Below, piece by piece: positions 1-7,804 of a stretch of 48,834 bases of DNA. The DNA is from Bacillaceae bacterium. Its GTDB lineage: Bacteria > Bacillota > Bacilli > JACDOE01. The stretch is from positions 1 through 48,834 of the forward strand of contig JACDOE010000015.1 in the NCBI GenBank assembly GCA_017656255.1, read 5' to 3'. The translations under genes and the position numbers were made by a program. The notes beneath the pieces are model-generated. The model was not told the origin of the DNA. It ran no database searches and was given only the letters and a program-made list of their open reading frames with translations. How positions within the stretch are numbered: position 1 is the first letter of the stretch; every line of letters starts with the position of its first letter.

Positions 1-113
1 AAAATGGCTCCCTTTTTTATAGATTTCTTTTTACACAATTATATGGACTTAACTCCATGCAAATGACACATGAGTTATAAGTTGAACAATTGCCACGTTC
101 AAATGTTCTCTTT

Positions 114-236
114 TTAAATGAAATATCTTCCTTCATTAGTATTGACAAGCACCGCAGTGCCTTCATCCATCATTTGTACGATAAGGTACGAAGGAAATTT
201 AGCTTCATCAAGCAACTTCGGTTGGTTACCGAGTAA
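114..236 (-). pseudogene. C-terminal remnant of an unidentified protein
   Basis: Read on the minus strand, this stretch gives about 40 residues ending in ...LVNTNEGRYFI before a TAA at 114-116. The residue mix (acidic, hydrophobic, few rare residues) looks like genuine coding sequence. The frame stays open upstream but runs antisense through the start of the lipoprotein gene, with no plausible start or ribosome binding site. I read it as the 3' end of a gene whose front was lost. The family is not recognised. The rest of 1-265 shows nothing else that I can support. Confidence 0.35.
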
Positions 237-265
237 TAAAGTTGAGAAAAGGAATGAGGTGGGAA

Positions 266-1075
266 ATGGTGCAAAAGATCAAGTTAGGACTGCTCTTGCT
301 TATAGTCACCTTAATTTTTACTGGTTGCGGTCTAAGTAGTGATAAGAAAGATCCATCAACAGAAAATGCGCAATACCACAATAGCTTTCCTGAAGTCGTC
401 AAGCTGACTTACGAGAACGTTGAATTTGAACCATTGGATGATCATGTCAGCATAATGAATTGGGAAAAGCAAAAAAGCATTCCTTTCGGAGAAATTTCTG
501 GTGAATCTATTGATATTGATTTATATTCAAATAAAGATGACTCGAGTAACTTCATTGGATTACTGCATTTTAATAATCAATCTTATTTGATAAGACCCAT
601 CGGATATAGTCATGATATCGAGTCCATTAAAACTTATATTATCAATACTAAATATACAGATTTTGAAAAGGGTTTGCATGTGATAGGAGCAATTGGTTCT
701 CCAGCATTGGGTTATCAATATGTATTTTATGATGATACAAATGAGGAATGGCTAGTGTACCATAATTGGGGTATTCCAACCGTGATTGATGTGAACAAGG
801 ATGGGAATGATGAATTGCTATTACAATTCCAGGGAATGGGCAATCATTTTCCGGATATTAGTGTTTTGAGTCGGAACAATGTAAACAGTTTCCAGGTAAC
901 GACGATAAACGATAATTTTATTGATTTGATGGAGATAGATCCATCTTTAAATAGAATTTCTTCAACATTAAATTCAGATGCGGAAACGTTGGAAGTAGAA
1001 CTGATGGGGGAAGAACATGAATCAAAAAAGTATAAATTTGATACGTTAGAAACATTAATATTAGTTAGTGATTAG
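266..1075 (+). CDS. secreted lipoprotein with FG-GAP/EF-loop-like motif
   Basis: A 269-residue exported lipoprotein of unknown function. The N-terminus has a lysine-containing n-region, a leucine-rich core and the lipobox LIFTGC, so the mature protein should start at this Cys and sit on the outer face of the membrane. Near the middle, the motif DVNKDGNDEL resembles the calcium-binding loops of FG-GAP/VCBS repeats. I chose the ATG at 266, which has GAGGTGG just upstream; in-frame starts at 242 (TTG) and 254 (ATG) would only lengthen the n-region. The gene stands alone on the plus strand and has a hairpin directly after it. Base composition is AT-richer than the sugar-acid genes that follow, which hints at different ancestry. 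Confidence 0.75.
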   Translation: MVQKIKLGLLLLIVTLIFTGCGLSSDKKDPSTENAQYHNSFPEVVKLTYENVEFEPLDDHVSIMNWEKQKSIPFGEISGESIDIDLYSNKDDSSNFIGLLHFNNQSYLIRPIGYSHDIESIKTYIINTKYTDFEKGLHVIGAIGSPALGYQYVFYDDTNEEWLVYHNWGIPTVIDVNKDGNDELLLQFQGMGNHFPDISVLSRNNVNSFQVTTINDNFIDLMEIDPSLNRISSTLNSDAETLEVELMGEEHESKKYKFDTLETLILVSD

Positions 1076-1088
1076 AATCCACTCTTTG

Positions 1089-1112
1089 AACTAACGGAGA
1101 ACGTTAGTTTAA
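1089..1112 (+). terminator. hairpin after the lipoprotein gene
   Basis: Perfect 8-bp arms AACTAACG and CGTTAGTT enclose the loop GAGAA, 14 bases past the lipoprotein stop. The following T-run is poor, so this may be a weak terminator or a 3' end stabiliser. Confidence 0.45.
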
Positions 1113-1201
1113 CAACCAATTATGATGATGAAAGGCATGAAGAACTGTGTTGTAAATGCCTTATGGCGAAACAATCCCGATTTATCTCATGTTGTAACAG
1201 G

Positions 1202-1232
1202 AAAACGGTTAACCCCATAACCGTTTTTCTTT
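1202..1232 (+). terminator. intrinsic terminator
   Basis: Arms AAAACGGTTA and TAACCGTTTT with loop ACCCCA, followed by TCTTTT. This is a standard rho-independent terminator. It lies upstream of alaX and probably ends read-through from the lipoprotein gene. Confidence 0.75.
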
Positions 1233-1293
1233 TAAAACTTTTAATAGTCGTTATACTTATAACCACTATTCATAGAAGAGGAGGAAACGATGT

Positions 1294-2004
1294 ATGACAC
1301 AGCGTCTTTATCTGGCAGACAGTTATTTAACGGAGTTTGAAGGGACGATCGAAGCGATTTCCGGGGAGAAAGTCGTTTTGAACCAGACCGCGTTTTACCC
1401 GACAGGCGGCGGTCAGCAACATGATGAAGGCACACTACAACAAAATGGCAGGTCCTTCCACGTGTATGATGTCCGGCAGGAAAAAGGGAAAGTGGTCCAT
1501 TATGTCAAAAATGCTGAAGAACTGGAAAGAGGGCCTGTCACCGGCCGTATAGACTGGGACAGACGCTACGGGTTAATGCGTCATCATACCCTGTTACATG
1601 TCATCGGCTCCGTGATTTATGACCTGTATGGCGGCTTATGTACCGGAAACAAAATTTACCCGGATCGGGCACGGATCGATTTTAACCATATTGACGACCC
1701 GTCTGAATCCGAAATTGAAAGCATCATGCAGGAAACAAACCGCCGCATTCAGCAGAACCATCCCGTCCGTTACGAAGAAGTGTCCAGAGAAGAAGCCGAA
1801 ACTCAGTCCGACTACATCAAAACCGCGATCAACCTTCTTCCTCCTTCTGTAAAAAAGGTGAGACTGGTGGTAATCGGATCGATTGATACCCAGGCATGCG
1901 GCGGCACCCATGTCAGACAGACGAGTGAAATCGGCACAGCCGAATGCGTGAAGTTTGTCAGCAAAGGCAAAAACAATAAGCGTTTTGAATTAAAAACATT
2001 GTAG
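1294..2004 (+). CDS. alanyl-tRNA editing protein (AlaX type)
   Basis: A 236-residue freestanding homologue of the editing domain of alanyl-tRNA synthetase, which removes Ser or Gly wrongly attached to tRNA-Ala. The start of the domain shows the TAFYPTGGGQ signature. The zinc-binding HxxxH motif appears as HHTLLH, and the second zinc site as CGGTHV near the C-terminus, so all expected metal ligands are present. The ATG at 1294 follows an AGGAGG with 10-base spacing. The catalytic domain of AlaRS is absent and the length fits the longer AlaX forms. It is a single gene, convergent with the sugar-acid operon, and 136 bases without a clear terminator separate the two. Confidence 0.9.
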   Translation: MTQRLYLADSYLTEFEGTIEAISGEKVVLNQTAFYPTGGGQQHDEGTLQQNGRSFHVYDVRQEKGKVVHYVKNAEELERGPVTGRIDWDRRYGLMRHHTLLHVIGSVIYDLYGGLCTGNKIYPDRARIDFNHIDDPSESEIESIMQETNRRIQQNHPVRYEEVSREEAETQSDYIKTAINLLPPSVKKVRLVVIGSIDTQACGGTHVRQTSEIGTAECVKFVSKGKNNKRFELKTL

Positions 2005-2140
2005 AGGAAGAAGAGGCATGAAAACCCTACGCTGGAAGCCCATCAACAACAACTTGCATTTAAGACAGAACTGCTGGATGGGGTCCGGGCCGCAATGCTT
2101 CTCAGGAAAATGCCTGCCAACCCGGGAGTCCAGCAAATTA

Positions 2141-2791
2141 CTAGGAGAATTCATTATTAACCTGATGAAAAACCTCCATAAACTGCCGGGCCTTTTGTTC
2201 GAGTTCAACAAACGAATTAGAATCGATAAGCTTTCTAGTGTTCACTAACGCACTTCCAATCCCGACCGCCACCGAACCGGCTTTCAAATAGTCTTCAAGA
2301 TTTTGCAAATTGACGCCTCCTGTTGGCATCAACGGGATATGAGGCATGGGCCCGTGGATATGTTTAATATAATCCGGTCCAAATACACTGGCAGGAAAAA
2401 CCTTGAGGATGTCCGCTCCGTGCTCATAGGCTGTTAGAATCTCAGTGGGTGTCAACGCACCGGGAATGCTTACCAGACCGTACCGTTTGGTCAATCGAAT
2501 TGTATCAACATCCACGGTGGGAGAAAAAATGAATTGAGCACCGGACATAATGGCGGATCTGGCCGTTTCAGCATCAAGGATCGTGCCTGCTCCAATGATG
2601 AGCTCATCCCCAAACTCATCAGAGACCCGTTCAATTAACTTGCACACTTTTGGTGTTTCTGCCGTAATTTCAAGCGTTTTCACACCTCCGTTCTTTAATG
2701 CTTCAGCGATGGGAATGATCTGGTCTTCATCAGCCCCTCGAATCACGGCCACAATCCCGTTTTTTACCATTTTATTTAAAATGTAATTCAT
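2141..2791 (-). CDS. 2-dehydro-3-deoxy-6-phosphogluconate (KDPG) aldolase
   Basis: A 216-residue class I aldolase that splits 2-keto-3-deoxy-6-phospho sugar acids into pyruvate and glyceraldehyde 3-phosphate in the cytosol. The family landmarks are present: the catalytic Glu in LEITAETP, GAGTIL, and the Schiff-base Lys in ADILKVFPAS. The ATG at 2791 has GGAGG nine bases upstream, so I prefer it over the longer frame from 2809. It is the last gene of the long minus-strand sugar-acid run, 24 bases after the first kinase gene, which should supply its substrate. The sequence cannot tell KDPG from KDPGal as substrate. No clear terminator follows before alaX. Confidence 0.9.
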   Translation of the reverse strand: MNYILNKMVKNGIVAVIRGADEDQIIPIAEALKNGGVKTLEITAETPKVCKLIERVSDEFGDELIIGAGTILDAETARSAIMSGAQFIFSPTVDVDTIRLTKRYGLVSIPGALTPTEILTAYEHGADILKVFPASVFGPDYIKHIHGPMPHIPLMPTGGVNLQNLEDYLKAGSVAVGIGSALVNTRKLIDSNSFVELEQKARQFMEVFHQVNNEFS

Positions 2792-2815
2792 CCCTGCGCC
2801 TCCTTCCATGGCATT

Positions 2816-3775
2816 TTATCTCATCACATCATCCTGTTTTTCTTTTGAAAATTGTTCCAAATCCTCCTGATCCGGAAGACCTTCAACATCACCTGATACC
2901 TGCGTAACCATGGCTCCAACCGTGTTCCCTTTCTGAACAGCCTGATATAATGGCAAGTCGTTTAGTAAACCGGACAGAAAGCCAGCAGCAAATCCATCAC
3001 CAGCGCCAATGGGATCGACCACATGCGACACTCTGGTACCCGGTACTAACTGCCTTTCTCCATCTTTTACAGAATAAAAAGCCCCCTCTTTTCCCAGTTT
3101 GATTACAACCAGGGGAACCCCCCATTCATGAAAATGCTCAGCCAGCTTGCCCGGATCCGCTTCTTGAAATAGAAACCTTCCTTCTGCCAACCCGGGCAAC
3201 ACGATATCCGCCTGTGCCATCAGGTCTTTCATAACATTATGGACCTGTTTGTCTCCCCAGAGTTTCATACGCAGGTTCGGGTCAAACACCACTTTGATGT
3301 TATTTCTTCTCGCTAATTCGATCGCATACTTAACGACTTCATGACAGGAGGCACTTAAAGCCGGAGTAATACCTGTCAGATGGAGGTATCTGGCTCCAGT
3401 AACAGCCCGTTCATCAATATCTTCAATGGTGAGATGACTGGCTGCGGAATCTTTTCGATAATAATAAACGCGTACATCATCAGGCCTTCTTAACTCTTTA
3501 AAGAAGACACCGGTTGGAAAAAGGGAATCTCGTTTAACAAAATCCACATCGACGCCTTCCCCTCGGATAAAAGAAACCATGGCCTCCCCAAATTCATCCG
3601 TGCCCACCCGACTGATCCAGCGCGTCCGATGACCCAGACGGGATAATCCGATAGCAACATTGGACTCTGCTCCGGCAAACGTCATGGAAAAAGTCCTGGC
3701 ATGACGCAGCATCCCATTTTGTTCGGGTGTAAAAACCGCCATCGTTTCTCCTATTGTTACAACATCCACTTTCAT
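2816..3775 (-). CDS. PfkB-family sugar kinase, probably 2-keto-3-deoxygluconate kinase
   Basis: A 319-residue ribokinase-fold enzyme expected to phosphorylate 2-keto-3-deoxy-gluconate or -galactonate at O6. The N-terminal FAGAESNVAIGLSRLG and the C-terminal PIGAGDGFAAG (anion hole and catalytic Asp) are clear PfkB signatures. The ATG at 3775 has AGGAG eight bases upstream. It sits between a second kinase of the same family and the aldolase, as expected for kdgK-kdgA. The two kinases are clearly diverged, so they are not a recent duplication and may serve different 2-keto-3-deoxy acids. Confidence 0.85.
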   Translation of the reverse strand: MKVDVVTIGETMAVFTPEQNGMLRHARTFSMTFAGAESNVAIGLSRLGHRTRWISRVGTDEFGEAMVSFIRGEGVDVDFVKRDSLFPTGVFFKELRRPDDVRVYYYRKDSAASHLTIEDIDERAVTGARYLHLTGITPALSASCHEVVKYAIELARRNNIKVVFDPNLRMKLWGDKQVHNVMKDLMAQADIVLPGLAEGRFLFQEADPGKLAEHFHEWGVPLVVIKLGKEGAFYSVKDGERQLVPGTRVSHVVDPIGAGDGFAAGFLSGLLNDLPLYQAVQKGNTVGAMVTQVSGDVEGLPDQEDLEQFSKEKQDDVMR

Positions 3776-3797
3776 CTCAATCACTCCTCTGAAGCCT

Positions 3798-4751
3798 TCA
3801 CCTCTCGATCCGCTCTTTTTCACCCAGTCGCATCATGACTTCATCCAATAACGGAAGCCCCTCGTTGTCACCCGATACACTCACCACCATCGAACCGATG
3901 GTATTGGCAAACGAGAGTATCCTTTCGATATCCCAATCCTGGAGAACACCATAAATGAATCCCGCACTGAAACCGTCTCCTGCACCCACCGTGTCTACAA
4001 CCTTAGCCGGCTTGACGGGTCGTCCAACATATTTTTCACCTTTGTAGTAACAGGTGGCCCCTCTATCTCCCTGTGTGATCGTTATCCACTCAATCGAATA
4101 GTTTTTTAATTTCTCATATAATTCATCTGTATTCCCGGTATCAAACAAGAGCTTTCCTTCCTCTTCTCCCATTAATAAAATATCTGTGTAGGACAGGAGT
4201 CGTTTTAACTTCTCTTTCATCTCATCTCTAGAACGCCATAATTTTAATCTGATATTGGGATCAAACGATACGATCTTCCCCTGTTCCCTGGCATACTGAA
4301 CGGCTTTCAAAATAATATTGTAATTCTCACCCCCTATAGCGGGAAAAACTCCAGAGACATGAAGTACATTTGTCGTATCAAGATATTCGAACGGAAAATT
4401 TTCCACATTCATGGTTAAAGTTGGGGAGTTATCCCGATAATAAAAACTTCTTCCGCTGCCATCTTCCATGATTTCTTTAAAATAAAGAGAAGTCGGATAT
4501 CCGTTAACAAGCTTGACCTGTGAGGTATCAATCCCTTCTCCGCGTACAAAATGTAAAATATGTCGCCCGAATTCATCGTTTCCCAGTCTACTGATCCACC
4601 CAGTCTGAAGCCCTAACCTTGCGCATCCAATTGCTACGTTTAATTCAGCTCCTCCGACTTTACGCTGAAAGGATGATACAAATCGCATCGGACCTTTCGT
4701 ATCAGGATTGAATGTAATCATGGCATCGCCTATCGTTACCACATCTTTCAT
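3798..4751 (-). CDS. second PfkB-family 2-keto-3-deoxy sugar-acid kinase
   Basis: A 317-residue PfkB kinase. It shares the layout of its neighbour (VGGAELNVAIGCARLG near the N-terminus, DTVGAGDGFSAG near the C-terminus) but differs in many positions throughout. The start ATG at 4751 follows GGGGAAGAG. The gene lies 22 bases before the other kinase gene, so both are probably on one mRNA. Carrying two kinases is useful if the cluster makes stereoisomeric 2-keto-3-deoxy acids (for example gluco and galacto forms). Exact substrate unknown. Confidence 0.85.
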   Translation of the reverse strand: MKDVVTIGDAMITFNPDTKGPMRFVSSFQRKVGGAELNVAIGCARLGLQTGWISRLGNDEFGRHILHFVRGEGIDTSQVKLVNGYPTSLYFKEIMEDGSGRSFYYRDNSPTLTMNVENFPFEYLDTTNVLHVSGVFPAIGGENYNIILKAVQYAREQGKIVSFDPNIRLKLWRSRDEMKEKLKRLLSYTDILLMGEEEGKLLFDTGNTDELYEKLKNYSIEWITITQGDRGATCYYKGEKYVGRPVKPAKVVDTVGAGDGFSAGFIYGVLQDWDIERILSFANTIGSMVVSVSGDNEGLPLLDEVMMRLGEKERIER

Positions 4752-4821
4752 ACTCTTCCCCCTAACTGGTGAACAACGAATGAACCATTATTTTAACCTG
4801 AGCATCCAAACAACATTTTTC

Positions 4822-5784
4822 TTAATTAACGGGATATGATGGGTCTAAACCTTTTAAAACCTCGACGATATTTCGAGCTGCTTTTGTACGTAACTCTTCC
4901 ATCGCTTCCTCAGAATACCAGGCACTATGTGGGGTCAATATCACCTGATCCATTTTTAATAATGGACTGTCCGAAGGCATGGGCTCTTCTTCAGCAACAT
5001 CCAGGGCCGCACCGGCTATTTCACCCTGTTTAATCGCTTCCACAAGTGCTTTCTCGTCAATAATCGGTCCACGGGCCGTGTTAATAATAACGGCGTTATT
5101 TTTCATCAATTGAAACATGTCCCTGTCCAAAAGGTGGTATGTGTCTTCCGTAAGCGGGACATGAATCGATAAGAAATCAGACTGCTGAATCACTTCTTCC
5201 AGGGCTGCTTTTTCAACCCCTGATTCCGCCATCTCTTCCTCTGAAACAAATGGGTCATAAGCGATAATTTTATAAAATCCGAGCGGGTGTGCTTTTTCAA
5301 CAAACCGTCTGGGAATTCGGCCAAAACCAAGCACTCCAAGGATTTTCTTGTCAAAACGAAAAATGGGTATCGCTTGTTTAAAATCCCAGCGGCCTGATTT
5401 GACCTGGTTGTTTAACAGTGGTACTTTTCGTGCCCACGACAATAATAACGCCAGTGTATGGTTGGAAACTTCTTCGACACCATAATCCGGGACATTGGTT
5501 ACAATGATATTTTTGTTGCGGGCTGCCTCGATATCAATCGTATTAACTCCCACTCCATAACGGGAAATCACTTTACACTTTTCAAGTGATTCAATAACGT
5601 TTCTCGTAATCGGGGCATATTGATTCAGAATCGCATCAGCATCTCTGGCTTCTTTTATGACTTCTGCTTCTGTTTTACACTGGGATTTGACAAAGTCGAT
5701 ATCTAAACCGGATTCACGAAAGACGTTTTCTTCAAAAGCCAAATTGTCAAATTCATAATCTGTTAATAAAACCTTGAAGGGCAT
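4822..5784 (-). CDS. D-isomer-specific 2-hydroxyacid dehydrogenase
   Basis: A 320-residue NAD-dependent dehydrogenase of the phosphoglycerate/C-terminal-binding-protein group. The dinucleotide loop reads GVLGFGRIPRR, where Pro replaces the usual Gly after the Ile. The active-site Arg lies in NTARGPIID, the Glu in EEEP and the His in TPHSAW, so the catalytic triad is complete. It likely interconverts a 2-keto acid and a D-2-hydroxy acid arising from sugar-acid breakdown; the substrate cannot be read from sequence. It precedes the kinase genes by about 70 bases. Confidence 0.85.
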   Translation of the reverse strand: MPFKVLLTDYEFDNLAFEENVFRESGLDIDFVKSQCKTEAEVIKEARDADAILNQYAPITRNVIESLEKCKVISRYGVGVNTIDIEAARNKNIIVTNVPDYGVEEVSNHTLALLLSWARKVPLLNNQVKSGRWDFKQAIPIFRFDKKILGVLGFGRIPRRFVEKAHPLGFYKIIAYDPFVSEEEMAESGVEKAALEEVIQQSDFLSIHVPLTEDTYHLLDRDMFQLMKNNAVIINTARGPIIDEKALVEAIKQGEIAGAALDVAEEEPMPSDSPLLKMDQVILTPHSAWYSEEAMEELRTKAARNIVEVLKGLDPSYPVN

Positions 5785-5835
5785 GTTGATTCACCTCAAA
5801 ATCTACTATTTAACACTTGTAATCTGAAGCCAATT

Positions 5836-6768
5836 TTAAACAACAACCGGAATCCCGAGATCCGGAGCACCGGGTTGAGACGTTTTGGCTTCCGGGTAAT
5901 ACCTTTCAATCATCTGGATCCCCAGAGCGGCTCGATGAACCCGTTCTTTGACAAGGTCAAGATTGGTTTTCTCCCACTGTTTTCCGGAAGGATAAACATC
6001 CGGATGATTTCTCAAACCAAACTTGATATAGACGGGTGAGAGAACACGTATCAGTTCCGGAATTTCATAATACCTTATGAATCCGCCAAAATTGTCAGGG
6101 ACTTCAACATACAGGTCGATCGGAATATCGATGGCCTGACGGATGGCTGCCAGTTTGGGAAGTGTCAGAGCCGTCGGTACATTATAGGTATTGGCGCCAA
6201 GTTCCTGCATCAAGCGCACGGATACCGGGTTGGAAGCGCCCATTTGTACTGATACCTTGACCACAAAATTTTCGGGTAGCTGACCGCTTTGCTTCATTGC
6301 TTTTGTTAATTGAAGGAGTCCCTCATCGGCTACCAGTGCACCGCGTAATCCCAGCTCGGCACCCCTTTTCAGATCTTCCATCGCATAAACCAGTTGATCG
6401 GCCCCTTCATGGCGCAGTCCAACTGCCTTCCCAGCCGAAGTAAAAGGCTGGGCACTAATGTCCCATGTCCCTCTTGGTCCTACAAAAAGACTTAATTCCA
6501 TCCCGCTTTGAGCAGCCATCTGACACATTTCCTTAATTTCCTCATCAGTCTGAAGCATAATGCCACTTCCCTGTGATACACGATGAATGGTTAAACCATA
6601 ACGATCAATTTCTTCCAGGGTTGTCTCAAGCGCACGCGGCCCTTCCACACTGGGAAGTTCAATCCGATACTGCGCCCCGTCTGGAAATCGCTTCGCAGAC
6701 GTCGGCAAATCATATAAATCACCGGACGGGAAACCTAATTTTTCCAGTAGCTTTCTGGATTCAATCAT
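5836..6768 (-). CDS. U32-peptidase-like TIM-barrel protein
   Basis: A 310-residue soluble protein that I associate, from memory, with the group annotated as U32 family peptidase that travels with sugar-acid genes. Visible blocks are LFVGPRGTWDIS, a KVSVQMGASNP block and YIKFGLRNHP. There is no signal peptide and the U32 collagenase domain extensions are missing, so a peptidase role is doubtful. A barrel enzyme or isomerase acting on a sugar acid is equally possible. Its ATG overlaps the stop of the DapA-like gene by four bases, implying translational coupling and a linked role. Function unknown. Confidence 0.55.
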   Translation of the reverse strand: MIESRKLLEKLGFPSGDLYDLPTSAKRFPDGAQYRIELPSVEGPRALETTLEEIDRYGLTIHRVSQGSGIMLQTDEEIKEMCQMAAQSGMELSLFVGPRGTWDISAQPFTSAGKAVGLRHEGADQLVYAMEDLKRGAELGLRGALVADEGLLQLTKAMKQSGQLPENFVVKVSVQMGASNPVSVRLMQELGANTYNVPTALTLPKLAAIRQAIDIPIDLYVEVPDNFGGFIRYYEIPELIRVLSPVYIKFGLRNHPDVYPSGKQWEKTNLDLVKERVHRAALGIQMIERYYPEAKTSQPGAPDLGIPVVV

Positions 6769-7691
6769 GCTGGGGACCCCCTGTCTATTTTTTCTAATCT
6801 GCTTAACAGGCTTTTGACTTTTTGGCTTAAGTCCTGGGAAAAGACATCAAAAGGCGCTCTATGTCCGGCAGGTTCGCTAAACCAGCGTTGATGTACCGCT
6901 TCTTTCAACGTGGTAAAAAAAGAAGGTCCGTAGGAATAAAGCTCCATGATTACGGATAATTGATTATGATAGGAGATGGCTTCCCTGTAATTTTCCTGCT
7001 GTAAAGCGCGGTATAAACCAACGGAGATCTCTGGTGCAAAGCCGGCGCTTCCATTGATGGAACCTGCAGCACCGATTGCCACAGCGGAAAACATATGCTC
7101 ATCATAAGCTGAGAACACCATAAAATCCGGCCTTATTTTCTTTAGAGCAAATATGATTTCTCTTATGTGGCTGATCTCGGCCACCGTTTCTTTTATTCCG
7201 CAAATATTGGGGTGTTCTTTAGCCAGATGAATGATGATATCAAGGGGTATCGACTGACCCGTCAATAAGGGAATGTTGTATAGCAATACCGGTAAAGCGG
7301 TATGTTCAGCAATCGTTGAATAATAGTGAAACAGCTGTTCTTCAGATAACTTCCAGTAGTAAGGGTTTACCACCAGAACCCCGTCGGCTCCACTTTCTTC
7401 AGCATGGGCGACCAGTTCCAAAACTTCCTTAAGAGCCGTACCGCCAGCTCCTATCAGCACGGGCACGCGTCCATCAATATGTTTAATCATGGCTTCAGCA
7501 AACTGTTTTCGTTCATTTAACGTTAACGACGTAAATTCACCGGAGCTACCCAGTAACAAAATGCCATGAACGCCTGCATCTATAATTCTGTCGAGATATT
7601 GCCTGTTCAGACTTTCATCAATTTCTCCCTGCTGATCGAACAGGGTGACAACGGGAGGGATAATGCCATGAAATCGAAATGATTGATTCAT
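6765..7691 (-). CDS. DapA-family aldolase/dehydratase for a keto sugar acid
   Basis: A 308-residue member of the dihydrodipicolinate synthase/N-acetylneuraminate lyase family. It has LGSSGEFTSL (the GTTGE block), the YNIP active-site Tyr and the Schiff-base Lys in CGIKETVAE. In sugar-acid loci these enzymes cleave or dehydrate 2-keto-3-deoxy acids rather than make lysine. The ATG at 7691 follows AGGAG with a rather long 11-base spacing. It is coupled to the downstream U32-like gene. A non-phosphorylated aldol cleavage giving pyruvate plus an aldehyde is my best guess. Confidence 0.8.
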   Translation of the reverse strand: MNQSFRFHGIIPPVVTLFDQQGEIDESLNRQYLDRIIDAGVHGILLLGSSGEFTSLTLNERKQFAEAMIKHIDGRVPVLIGAGGTALKEVLELVAHAEESGADGVLVVNPYYWKLSEEQLFHYYSTIAEHTALPVLLYNIPLLTGQSIPLDIIIHLAKEHPNICGIKETVAEISHIREIIFALKKIRPDFMVFSAYDEHMFSAVAIGAAGSINGSAGFAPEISVGLYRALQQENYREAISYHNQLSVIMELYSYGPSFFTTLKEAVHQRWFSEPAGHRAPFDVFSQDLSQKVKSLLSRLEKIDRGSPA

Positions 7692-7744
7692 TCTTCTTAT
7701 CGCTCCTATTTTTTATTTCTTGCGCTTTGACCAGTAAAACCAGA

Positions 7745-7795
7745 TCACATGAACCGGATTTGATAATGGCTTGCATTGACCGCTTCAATTTTCAT
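7745..7795 (-). pseudogene. vestige of a third enolase-superfamily gene start
   Basis: After the dgoD stop, GAGGTG is followed by an ATG and a 16-codon frame beginning MKIEAVNASHYQIRF, which then hits TGA. This resembles the N-terminus of mandelate racemase/muconate lactonizing enzymes, like the two intact genes upstream. It is probably what is left of a deleted paralogue. Arms GATCACATGAA (7743-7753) and TTCATGTGATC (7791-7801) flank it and could pair. Confidence 0.35.
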
Positions 7796-7804
7796 GTGAT
7801 CACC

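Noticed and set aside
1122-1220. 32-codon frame between the lipoprotein gene and alaX
   Set aside because: No ribosome binding site, and its 3' end is the stem of a terminator; perhaps a remnant but not supportable.
2018-2248. 76-codon plus-strand frame after alaX
   Set aside because: Largely antisense to the KDPG aldolase gene, with low-complexity composition.
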